10,473 bases of DNA from NCBI GenBank assembly GCA_003024985.2, contig PXIH01S0001473.1. One strand, given 5' to 3'. Below the pieces are notes generated by a model, which was not told where the DNA came from, ran no database searches, and was given only the letters and a program-made list of their open reading frames with translations. Positions 1 through 7,056 of this stretch are shown in pieces. A program made the translations under genes and the position numbers. The stretch's first letter is position 1. Every line of letters begins with the position of its first letter. Source of the stretch: Euperipatoides rowelli. Taxonomy: Eukaryota; Onychophora; Udeonychophora; Euonychophora; Peripatopsidae.

Positions 1-72
1 TTTTAATTTTTTTTAGTAAAAATCTTTGAAAATCAATAAAAAAAATTTAAAAAAATCTGTTACATTTGACCT
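1..72. mobile_element. Right terminus of a second TTAA-type MITE (cut by the window edge)
   Basis: Bases 1-72 closely match the right terminus of the 7566-8222 element. They share TTTTAGTAAAAATCTTTGAA-like sequence, AAAATCAATAA, and TTACATTTGACCT followed by TTAA at 73-76. The rest of this copy should lie to the left of the window. Two termini of the same family in 10 kb imply a high-copy element. Confidence 0.75.
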
Positions 73-905
73 TTAAATGTGTGGAATATAGTATTGGGTC
101 ATTCATGAACAAACCGACTCATTTGAGTGAGTCACAGCTCTGTGAACTAACAACTCACATGAAAGGAGCTGTTAGTTCAAACTATTAGAATATTAGTTGA
201 GTTTATGGAATGATTCCACCATTGGGATCTTCATCTAAGAGTGTTCTTCAAGATCTCATGTTGACAGAAAGTCAATAAATAACACAATATAAATAAAGAA
301 AATGGAAAAAAGTAACATGAATAAATAAATAACTTATAGTAAAAATATTTAAACTCAACTCCATTAATTTTAACCTTGTAAAGCATTTGACAAACATATT
401 GTAATGTTGAATTTTAAAAAAATGAAGTAATTTAGCAGTTTATATTTACCGCAATTTAAATCTAAACTTTTGGAATGAGAAAAAAAAAAACTTTTCAAAT
501 ATGAAAATGATTAATTTTGCAACTCTCTTATTAATTCTAACTCTTATTCATCCATATTCAATTTCTTATTAGATTGACCCCTTTCTTGTTTAAATTTTGA
601 CTTTTTCCTTAGTAAGCAAGGTATAAAAATCATTTTTTACACTAGTATTGGTATTCCAGTCGACTAAATTTAGTTTTAATGCAGACATGATTTTATTTTA
701 GATTCTCTTTAATTTGTGCATGGTTTTAAATTTCAAACTTCAATTATTATTTGATGGAAGAAAACATTTTCATGATTTAAGATTAAATCTTTTTTTTTTT
801 CAACAGTCTTAAATTTTTTTTACATTATTTACTAAAAACAAATTACAATAATATCAATACAAAGTTAATGTTTGGTTAACTTTATTCTTAATTAAACACA
901 GTTTA

Positions 906-1439
906 GGCCACTGAAAAAACATGTCTTGTTTCTCATCCAGTTATGGTCCCAAAAATAACCAGGCAGGGTTATTTTTTAATATTTTTTTTTGTGAAAAACC
1001 AGCATCAGGAATTTTTTTTTTTAAAAACACAAAACTTTTTTTAGTTATTTTCATCAAAAAAGTATATAACATGCTAAGTGTACCATCCCAACCCCTATAT
1101 TGCTGTGTCTTGGACAGCATCGTCAATGAATAACTGTATGTACAGTATACAATAAACGCATCAATAATAATTATAATATACCTAACAATGCATAAGATAC
1201 ATATAGGAAGAAAAAAAAAATATTTGTTGAGAAATAAAGTTTCATTTAAATAATATATATACTTGTACAGTAAATCGAATTTATAAAGCAGAGAAGAAAA
1301 AAATATTATTTATAAAGGCAACAGGAATTTTTTTCTTTCTTTTTTAAATAAATGCAAATACATAAAAAAATCATTTACATGGCAACTTTTATAAGTACAT
1401 GCCCGGGGATGAGAAACAAGACTTTTTTTTTTTGTTGCC
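906..1439. mobile_element. 534-bp MITE with 33-bp terminal inverted repeats, TTA target site
   Basis: The left end (906-938, starting GGCCAC) and the reverse complement of the right end (1407-1439, starting GGCAAC) align without gaps over 33 positions with about 28 identities. This includes an exact 16-bp core, GTCTTGTTTCTCATCC. The 3-bp flanks are TTA on both sides (903-905 and 1440-1442). TTA/TAA duplications and GG-starting termini are typical of non-autonomous PIF/Harbinger elements, so that is the best guess. The interior is AT-rich, with long T and A runs and no transposase. The open frames inside it (921-1133 plus, 941-1126 minus) look accidental. Confidence 0.75.
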
Positions 1440-2193
1440 TTATCAATCTTTTTTAGTAAAAAAAAAAAATGTTATTAAAAAGCATACTTTGATTTCTAAA
1501 AACTGTTAATATTCAGAGAAAGTGCGTTATTTTAACATTCGTAAATGAACGACTCACAGCAGATGACACAATTTTGAAAATAAGCTGTTGGAAAAACCCA
1601 ACAAAAGGCGAATCTATCAAAGAATTTCGATGACATATAAAATCACATCTCTCCCCCCTCCCCCCCCAAAAAAAAAGTTGACAATAATAATAGAGTCATT
1701 TGAACAATCATATTTCTGTTATCATGATGACTTGATAATTTCTTGAACACTGCATACATATTGTAGCTATTGAATTCTATAGGGTTTTACCAATAAATTA
1801 TTCTTTTTATTTTTAGATCAAATTAATACCCTCTATTTCCCCATCACCACCTCAAATTTTAAAAATACTACCGTAATCAAAACAAACTTATATACAGTAT
1901 GTTTTTTTGTTTTTTTTTAAATAAACAAGATAAAAGCAAGAGAGTGAGTTTAGGCTTTAATAGAAATAAATATTTATTGTAACCAATAATTACTGTATTT
2001 ACAAAGGTGGTTGACCAATGTTTAGATATACAGTACATAATTAAATTAGGGAATTATACAGTATATCATATATCTACAGTATGTAGGACTATACAATTTG
2101 AATAATTGACCAACCCCCTTTTTTTAATCACAATGTTTTATATTTCTAAAATACTGGACTTAAAGCATATAATGTATAAAATATCTTACTTAC

Positions 2194-2276
2194 TTGCATG
2201 CAAAAGCCAATGGTGTTGAACCAACCACATTGCACTGATTTATTTCAGCTCCATTATCTAACAGGCAGATCACAGT
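2194..2276 (-). CDS. HACE1: HACE1 exon D (partial gene): ankyrin repeat segment next to a LINE end
   Basis: This 83-nt internal exon reads from 2276 to 2194. It starts at phase 0 and encodes TVICLLDNGAEINQ followed by CNVVGSTPLAFAC, then two bases of a split codon (phase 2). It holds the second half of one ankyrin repeat and the GSTPLAFAC start of the next. About 19 of 27 residues agree with vertebrate HACE1 from memory, making it the least conserved of the four. The donor is CAA|GTAAGTAAG starting at 2193. The acceptor is TTTTTTTATTATAG ending at 2277. The acceptor and the first five exon bases lie inside the target-site duplication of the LINE that ends at about 2293. I did not find the next HACE1 exon (CSHGQ-like) in 1-2193. 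Confidence 0.95.
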
Positions 2277-2292
2277 CTATAATAAAAAAATC
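2272..2292. repeat. LINE target-site duplication, exon-proximal copy
   Basis: The plus strand reads acagtctataat, then A7, then tc. It matches 4073-4092 except for one substitution (C2277 against T4078) and one extra A in the A-run. It covers the last part of the HACE1 intron, the acceptor AG and the first five bases of exon D. Confidence 0.9.
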
Positions 2293-2308
2293 GTATCGTA
2301 TCCGTCAG
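2277..2308 (-). promoter_or_regulatory. Composite 3' splice site of exon D, partly LINE-derived
   Basis: On the sense (minus) strand, AG at 2278-2277 is preceded by TTTTTTTATTAT and then by the terminal GATAC GATAC units of the LINE. The sequence CTGAC (plus 2308-2304) fits the CTRAY branch-point consensus. Its A, at 2305, lies 28 nt from the AG, a typical distance. The AG and T-rich tract belong to the target-site duplication, whereas the candidate branch point belongs to the inserted element. The acceptor position is fixed by protein homology; use of this branch point is inferred. Confidence 0.6.
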
Positions 2309-2360
2309 AAATACTGCCGGCCCCGCGAGGGTAACTAATTCCCGTATAACGGGCTATACA
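2293..2360 (-). other. LINE 3' terminus: GC-rich stem-loops and GATAC tail
   Basis: A strikingly GC-rich island (about 2315-2356) stands out from its AT-rich surroundings. It includes a perfect 5-bp stem with a 3-nt loop, CCCGTATAACGGG, at 2341-2353. On the sense strand the element ends in two GATAC units plus GAT before the T-run of the target site. Structured 3' ends and short terminal repeats are used by many LINE reverse transcriptases to start target-primed reverse transcription. That this copy's structure had that role is inference. Confidence 0.6.
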
Positions 2361-2484
2361 GCATGCCAAACAGTTTATGGACAACACACTATGGCTCGCA
2401 GCTGACCGTAGAGCCTGTACAGACATCACATGACATTACAACACAATTCACTGGACATATAAACACATAGACATTTAAGAGATT

Positions 2485-2690
2485 TGATTTCTTTTCTTCA
2501 TTTTTTTAGTTTTCTTGCATGGGTATTACATTATTTTTGTAAGTTAGGGTCTTGCTATTGGAGGCTTTTCCCAGTTAAAGAGAACATTACTTTTTTTCCC
2601 CCTTGATTTAATCCTTTGTTATTTCTCTTTATCTGACTAGTGGATTTGGGTCAATCTTCCTTTCTCTCTATGTTATCAATCTGGTCCTAT
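2485..2690 (-). pseudogene. Second, degenerate copy of the LINE C-terminal block
   Basis: This minus-strand segment aligns with the better-preserved C-terminal block at about 2948-3160, at an offset of 455 bp. The anchor is plus-strand 2568-2585 against 3023-3040, where 16 of 18 bases match and both differences are transitions. Translated remnants parallel the other copy: REITKD against REIAKD and NVLFNWEKP against KVFFDWEES. A degraded GRP-like stretch and a lysine-rich A-tract follow at matching positions. In-frame stops are scattered through it. It is either a second insertion of the same LINE family or an internal duplication. Local low complexity makes the exact ends uncertain. Confidence 0.6.
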
Positions 2691-2769
2691 GATTAGAAGG
2701 ATCCTTAGGAGAGGACTATTTTTTAATTATGTTACTATTGTTCTTTTTTTATTCCTTCGTTTATCTTTA

Positions 2770-2814
2770 CCCTCCTTTTTTTCTTCCTCCTTCTCCCTCC
2801 CCCCCCCCTTTTTT
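2770..2814 (+). repeat. 45-nt uninterrupted polypyrimidine tract
   Basis: The plus strand from 2770 to 2814 has only C and T, ending in a C10 run followed by T6. On the LINE and HACE1 sense strand this is a pure purine tract in the element's non-coding 3' region. Such tracts can form triplex (H-DNA) structures and are prone to length errors. Confidence 0.9.
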
Positions 2815-3029
2815 AAATTTATTTATTATTTTTCCTTGCTCACATTTCACTCCATTTGTATTCTGTGGCTTTACATCTTTCTTATTCTTGATCTTGCTCT
2901 TCCTCCACATGGCCCTTGACCCTGCATTGTTTATGTATCTAAACTTACCTATTTTTCTTCTTTTTAGTTGGACTTCTCTTCATTGCTTTTGTTGAGTCTG
3001 AGGATTCACTATCTGATGATTCTTCCCAG

Positions 3030-4072
3030 TCAAAGAAAACTTTTGATTCCTTTTTTGTCCTTGGCTATTTCTCTCCAGCCTTCAGGTGGACTTGGGATTT
3101 TCTTTAGGTTTCTTTTTACGCTGTCATTCCAAGTAAAACTGGGTCTTCCTGTCTTCTTACAGGGTGCTCTGAGACTTAATGCTGCTCCAATAGTGCTTCT
3201 ATTTTCTCTTTGGATGATGAGTCCAATATCTTAATCTGTGTGTCATGATTTTTTTGTTGATCATTTACCTTGTAGGTTTTGCTGTGTGTTGTTTAGGTGG
3301 GATCTTTCTGCATCTTTGTACTATCACTTGATTTATTTCCCTTTCAATCTGTCTAATGATGTTATGTTTGCTTTCATTAAAGCAGCCCTTTTTATGCTAT
3401 GTACATTGCTTGGTTGTGTCTGGTCTGAGGTTATACAGACCAGACACAACCAAGATAATTCCGAGATAATTCAATGAGTTTACTCTTTGGAACTGGAAAT
3501 CACGAATTATTATGAGACTGTTTTTTTTTCCATCCTTCCTTTGGTATCATTGGATCTTTTATCATAATTTGGCATTTTTCCCAGTTAAGTTTCAGCTCTA
3601 CTGATTCCAAGTTATGTACTAGTTCTTTCAATAAGATTTTGATATCCTCCCCCTCTTCTGCGATTATTAATATGTCATCTGCATATGCTAGTAAAATTGG
3701 GGAAGTCATATTGTTTTGCGTGAGGTTGAACTGAGGTTAACACTTCCATCATGGTCTCTATTGCTTCATGCAAAGCCCATGTGAAAAGACAAGGCGATAG
3801 TGGACATCCTTGCTTTTCTTTCTTTTGAAATCTTTTGAGGCCTTTATGATTCTATTTATAAGGAAATGTGTGACTTTTTGATGTTTTAGGATTGTGACTA
3901 TTGCAGTGTGACCTACAGAGTCAAATGATTTCTCCAGGTCTAAAGCTAGCACATAGTTTCTTTTCGCTGCTCTCCAGTCCTCTTCCAGAATTCTCCTTGT
4001 TGTGAACACATGATAATTTACCGATCTGTTTGGTAGGAAGGCCACTTGGTAGTCCAGTAGGGCCTCTGTACA
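3030..4072 (-). pseudogene. LINE reverse transcriptase, truncated and frameshifted
   Basis: Reverse-transcriptase palm motifs appear in order on the minus strand. An AFLPNRS finger motif lies near 4020-4045. Motif A (ALDLEKSFDSV) is at 3908-3949, motif B (KQGCPLSP) near 3792-3815, and the catalytic YADD of motif C at 3674-3685. LNWEK lies near 3574-3590 and NYLGI near 3460-3473. The C-terminal stretch with GRPSFTWND runs in one frame from 3230 to a TGA at 3032-3030. Motifs A and C share a frame while motif B is in another, so at least two indels fall between them, and more shifts and stops follow. The N-terminal part is missing, as expected of 5' truncation. An A6 run near 3051-3056 may be a one-base slip. 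If so, the original protein would have continued into an acidic-then-lysine-rich tail ending near 2955. It is non-functional as it stands. Confidence 0.88.
3409..3454. repeat. Perfect 19-bp hairpin inside the dead LINE
   Basis: Arms 3409-3427 (CTTGGTTGTGTCTGGTCTG) and 3436-3454 are exact reverse complements around an 8-nt loop, AGGTTATA. The hairpin interrupts the LINE coding sequence just after the NYLGI motif, while coding orientation is the same on both sides. It therefore looks like a local fold-back duplication within the element, not an inversion of one half. Confidence 0.95.
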
Positions 4073-4092
4073 ACAGTTTATAATAAAAAATC
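4073..4092. repeat. LINE target-site duplication, distal copy
   Basis: The plus strand reads acagtttataat, then A6, then tc. It directly follows the 5'-truncated end of the LINE. On the sense strand the duplicated acceptor reads TTATTATAAACTG, so the AG has become AA and cannot serve as a 3' splice site. Confidence 0.9.
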
Positions 4093-4477
4093 CAGAGAAC
4101 AAATGAATAACTTTATATAATAAACACAAAATAAGTAAAAGCCCTTACTATTAAATTACGTAAGAATTTAAATCAGCTTTCTTCCTATAATTATTCTGAA
4201 TTCAATGGTCTTATTGCATTCTTAGTCCATTTGCAAGTTTCATACAATTTTGGCTTCCATAATAAATATATTTTATTCTGCACATCAGAAAGTAAACATG
4301 AACTTTTCTTCCGTGTGTACAATGGTAACATCTTTGCATTAACACCTCAGCACATTGTCAACCTCTGTTCTTATGCTTCCAAGACATTTTTTCCCCTATG
4401 AAGCATTTACGGAATCCATTAGGAACCCTGTACTTTCAGCTTACTCTTGTCCTTGGCATTTCACAAAACCAAAATTT

Positions 4478-4857
4478 GATAACTTACACTTTTGAGTGAA
4501 TGCAAAATTGTCATGAAGCGAGTGTCTTTCAGACTTAGAGGCATAGGGAATTATAATTTCCCTAGGACTTTGTTTCCTTGCAAAAAAAATACAGGAGAAT
4601 ATGGTGATTTCATTGACCAACCAATCAGCCGATCGACTGTTCGGTCATGATTACAAGCCAACTCAGCATCTATACTTTTACGTCTTTTTTTCATATAGTA
4701 GATTAGGCAATCGACTTTGATGTAGCAATTTTTTCAAAATACGGAGATAAAAATATTTTCATCATGGATCAGGGGATAAATTTACAGAAAATGCCTAGCT
4801 AAAGGACTGTAAAGCAGGGTGCCTTTTAGACTTTCAGGTACAGGAATTATTATTTTT
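4478..4857. repeat. Diverged direct repeat pair, 297-bp offset
   Basis: Segments 4478-4560 and 4775-4857 align with moderate identity. The best part is TCTTTCAGACTTAGAGGCAT followed by AGGGAATTATAATTT, against CCTTTTAGACTTTCAGGTAC followed by AGGAATTATTATTT. It may be part of an old interspersed repeat. By-eye alignment in AT-rich DNA limits certainty. Confidence 0.4.
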
Positions 4858-5097
4858 CTCATAATTTAATTCTTAATCAAAATGGTTAGAACTAATAACT
4901 AGGACAACACAATATACTGTCCACGGCAGGATTATTGTATTAATTTTTTGATTTAGGTGCAGATGCCCGTATCTGAGTAGGAGGATGACAAAATTAGATA
5001 GTGAAACAAGTTTTTTTTCCTACTCGCACTTTTTTTCTCACTTCAACATTTTTTATCACATTTCTGCTTGTACTGCATATAATGAAGTATTACATAT

Positions 5098-5233
5098 ACA
5101 TCGAAGTTAATCATTATCTTCTGGTTGTAAAATACATTTTTTTCTTTTCACACTTTGAATCAGAGTTGAACTATTAAAAAGACATCAAAGTTGCTCATCC
5201 ACTTCCTGGTTCTAAGATAAATTTTGTTCTCTC
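5098..5233. repeat. Diverged 84-bp-period direct duplication
   Basis: The segment from 5098 (ACATCGAAGTTAATCATTAT...) and the segment from 5182 (ACATCAAAGTTGCTCATCCA...) align over about 52 bp with roughly three quarters identity. Weaker similarity continues upstream of each. It appears to be an old tandem duplication in the intron between exons C and D. Confidence 0.55.
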
Positions 5234-5388
5234 ATTATTTCTGTTTAGCGAATAATCTAAACATTTCAAGTCAATAAGAGTTTCAAAAAGTACAAGTGCT
5301 AGCTCTAAAGCAAACAACAAAATAAAATGCTTAATTTTATAATTTAGAAAATTTACAAAAAAAAAAAAAAATAGCTCAACCTACTTAC

Positions 5389-5442
5389 TGTTTTATGTCC
5401 ATTCTGGCAGGCCACATGCAATGCAGTTTGACCTTGACTGTC
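5389..5442 (-). CDS. HACE1: HACE1 exon C (partial gene): ankyrin repeat core
   Basis: A very short 54-nt exon reads from 5442 to 5389. It encodes exactly 18 residues, DSQGQTALHVACQNGHKT, and is phase 0 on both sides. The DxxGxTALHxACxNGH pattern is the canonical first half of an ankyrin repeat, and 16 of 18 residues fit vertebrate HACE1 from memory. The acceptor is TTCTTTCAAG ending at 5443. The donor ACA|GTAAGT starts at 5388, and a 15-base T run on the sense strand (A run on the plus strand at 5357-5371) follows about 16 nt into the intron. Joining it to exon D gives GHKTTVICLLDNGAEIN, with the repeat spacing exactly conserved, which supports both splice sites. At 54 nt it would be missed by ORF-based annotation. 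Confidence 0.96.
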
Positions 5443-5767
5443 CTTGAAAGAATAAAAATAGTTTAAATATTATGTATGGAAATAGAAATTGGAATTAATA
5501 AGATAAAATTACGACTTTATTTATTTCATTGATAAAAAAACAGCAAATGCCTTGAAAGCAGAATAATTGAAAAGACAGCATAACGTATTTTTGTAAGCAT
5601 TATGGTGAATGACGCAGATGCTCTTGCTTCTGGTGATGGAGAAGACACTACTGCTGATAATGATTATTGTTATTATTATTACTGTACTTTTAATAAAGAT
5701 ATTTAAAAGCTTTTTAAATGTATGCTATTTACAATCATTTTTTTTTTAAATTTAATTCTATTTTATT

Positions 5768-6203
5768 TGTGAACAAATAAAACCAACCGCTGACAGCAAC
5801 GATATTGAAAACACAAATAAAAGGCATAGAGTATATTACAAACATGAACTGAGTAAAAATGTCTGGTAAAACTAATGGAGCAAGCCAACACAGGAATTGT
5901 AGATAAAATCGACACTTTTTTATACACCAAGATCTTTCATGTACTGTATATATGAAATTGAATTCTACAGGGTGAACAGAAATCTATAATAAAACACATA
6001 CATAGATAAAAATAAATAAATATAAATTATGAATTTCATGTCTGAAAGATATTGGTATATTAAAAATGTGTCAATTTTATCCACTTCTGTGTTGGCTTGC
6101 TCCATTAGTTTCATGAGACATTCTTACTCAGTGCATATTTATAATTTATGCCTTTTGTGTTTTCTATATCGTTGCTGTGAGCGGTTGGTTTTACCTGTTC
6201 ACA
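5768..6203. mobile_element. Fold-back element with ~180-bp inverted arms
   Basis: The left arm (about 5768-5960) and right arm (about 6031-6203) are imperfect reverse complements around a loop of about 70 bp. Strong blocks are AAACCAACCGCT-ACAGCAACG (5779-5800), CTAATGGAGCAAGCCAACAC (5873-5892) and ATCTTTCA near the inner ends. Identity looks to be around 80% with small indels. The outer ends are near TGTGAACA and TGTTCACA. No clear target-site duplication was seen, so the class is unknown. It could be a long-TIR MITE, or two head-to-head copies of one element. A 79-codon plus-strand frame at 6029-6268 falls in the right arm and is probably fortuitous. Confidence 0.85.
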
Positions 6204-6340
6204 TCCATTTCTGTACAGTAACAAGAAAAAAAGAAACTCACCCCCCTTCACATCTATTTCATTTATGAGTTACTTTGCAATGTAGGGATCAAATTAAGTG
6301 TCTAAAAACATGATAATGACAACTGCTTTGAAAAACAACT

Positions 6341-6388
6341 TGTCATTTGCATTTAAAATCAATTCGTCATTTGTACTTAAAATCTATT
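6341..6388. repeat. 24-bp tandem duplication
   Basis: Two adjacent units, tgtcatttgcatttaaaatc from 6341 and cgtcatttgtacttaaaatc from 6365, are at an exact 24-bp offset and differ at only a few positions. It is intronic, with no coding relevance seen. Confidence 0.8.
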
Positions 6389-6670
6389 AAAAAATGTTTT
6401 TAAAATGTAATTTAATAATATAATAAAATGATTTACTTGAATAATCAAAATTTAATATTTTATTTTCCCTGATCCAGAGATATTTGATTGGGGAAAAGTC
6501 CCTACCCACCTCCATCCTTTCGATTTTAGTAACACTTTTTTCTCAAAAGTCCTTCAAATATTGTTAATTTATTTCTAAAAAAAAAAATCCTTTAAAATGA
6601 ATACAAATTTTAATGTCAGAAGTAGAGGGGGAATTTAGGACTAATTCTACTTATTCCCAAATGAAAACAT

Positions 6671-6709
6671 ACAGTAGGCCTACATATAATTTGTATGTAG
6701 GCCTACTGT
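6671..6709. repeat. Perfect 16-bp hairpin containing nested TAGGCCTA palindromes
   Basis: ACAGTAGGCCTACATA at 6671-6686 is the exact reverse complement of 6694-6709, with a 7-nt loop (TAATTTG). Each arm holds the 10-bp palindrome GTAGGCCTAC. It lies in the intron between exons B and C and may be a small palindromic repeat or a cruciform-forming site. Confidence 0.95.
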
Positions 6710-6978
6710 CTAGAGTCATCAATTTTATCATGTGCATGAGCTCATTTAAAAGACAGTATAAAGTGGCAGGTTAAAGAAAGTTACTTTCTCTTTTGATTTC
6801 ATAATAGAACGGCATTTTCCACTTTCATTTTACAATAATAATTTGAAAACAAATTTTTTGAACAAGTTTCATTTTCTAATATTAGTTGAAAATAGATGAT
6901 TCAATACATCTAAATATATAGTATTTTGGTTTTCAAGGTCCATTAAAAATAAAAAATTACGTGAATGAATTATTATAC

Positions 6979-7056
6979 CTCAACATCGACATTAGTAACA
7001 TGCTGGAGCAAATCGTGTAACATTTCCGTTCGCCCATTAACAGCCAACCAATGAAT
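6979..7056 (-). CDS. HACE1: HACE1 exon B (partial gene): ankyrin repeat segment
   Basis: This 78-nt, phase-0 to phase-0 internal exon reads from 7056 to 6979 and encodes 26 residues, beginning [20 protein letters not shown] and ending NVDVE. The [15 protein letters not shown] string is very characteristic of HACE1 and identifies the family better than a generic ankyrin consensus would. About 22 of 26 residues agree with the vertebrate protein as I remember it. The acceptor is ATTATTCCAG ending at 7057. The donor is GAG|GTATAA starting at 6978, somewhat weaker than the GTAAGT donors of the other three exons. It covers the two helices of one ankyrin repeat plus the loop leading to the next. The reading frame is open through both junctions, with no sign of pseudogenisation. 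Confidence 0.96.

Larger units (their letters stand above)
1..2193 (-). other. HACE1 intron downstream of exon D (incomplete)
   Basis: The intron starts at the GTAAGTAAG donor at 2193 and runs out of the window. It holds the MITE terminus at 1-72, the MITE at 906-1439, and a C-run/A-run switch at 1648-1676. Five TACAGTA/TACTGTA heptamers cluster at 1893-2081. I saw nothing else with structure in 77-902 or 1443-1890, only AT-rich sequence with long A or T runs. Confidence 0.85.
2293..4072 (-). mobile_element. 5'-truncated LINE-type (non-LTR) retrotransposon with target-site duplication
   Basis: The element spans about 1.78 kb in the same orientation as HACE1. Reading from 4072 downward it begins inside the reverse transcriptase domain (AFLPNRS motif). 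It continues through the palm motifs and a basic C-terminal tail containing GRPSFTWND, then a non-coding purine-rich region, and ends in a GC-rich 3' terminus with short GATAC repeats. The flanks at 2272-2292 and 4073-4092 form a near-perfect direct repeat, marking a target-primed insertion. There is no 5' UTR, endonuclease domain or intact ORF, so it is a dead copy. The clade is unassigned. The short repeats at the 3' end and the GRPxxxW tail would fit an RTE-like or related LINE, but this is tentative. A second degenerate copy of the C-terminal block sits inside the interval (2485-2690). Confidence 0.9.
2277..5388 (-). other. HACE1 intron between exons C and D (3112 bp)
   Basis: It runs from donor GTAAGT at 5388 to acceptor AG at 2277. 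More than half of it is the LINE insertion with its duplications; without the LINE and one duplicated copy it would be about 1.3 kb. The remainder, 4093-5388, contains two diverged direct-repeat pairs and a 15-base A run at 5357-5371 near the donor. I saw no additional exon there. Confidence 0.93.
5443..6978 (-). other. HACE1 intron between exons B and C (1536 bp)
   Basis: It runs from donor GTATAA at 6978 to acceptor CAAG at 5443. It contains the fold-back element, the 16-bp hairpin, the 24-bp tandem duplication and a short ATT-rich microsatellite at about 5662-5680. No further exon was recognised. Confidence 0.93.

Noticed and set aside
921-1133. Overlapping ORFs on both strands (70 and 61 codons)
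   Set aside because: They lie inside the 906-1439 MITE, are dominated by F/K/N from T and A runs, and show no domain.
2315-2360. GC-rich patch as a tRNA gene or tRNA-derived SINE
   Set aside because: No A-box/B-box pair or cloverleaf could be built, and the target-site duplication makes it the LINE 3' end.
3409-3454. Hairpin as a twin-priming inversion junction of the LINE
   Set aside because: Coding remnants on both sides of the hairpin read on the minus strand, so no half of the element is inverted.
2689-3477. Series of plus-strand ORFs of 76-88 codons
   Set aside because: They are antisense to the LINE coding and 3' regions, have low-complexity Phe/Leu/Pro/Ser-rich composition from the polypyrimidine strand, and show no motif. 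The minus-strand frames carry the recognisable LINE features instead.
3758-4129. Treating the 123-codon minus-strand frame as a gene with its own start codon
   Set aside because: The first residues come from host intron and the target-site duplication; only the part after 4072 is LINE reverse transcriptase, and the frame leaves the true coding phase before motif B.
4590-4660. Possible small inverted repeat around TGACC...GGTCA near the CCGATCGACTGTTCGG stretch
   Set aside because: Only 5-bp arms match; this is within chance for the region.
6029-6268. 79-codon plus-strand ORF with Cys-rich stretches
   Set aside because: It falls across the right arm of the fold-back element and its flank. 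The composition is not gene-like, and the mirrored left arm is not open in the equivalent frame throughout.
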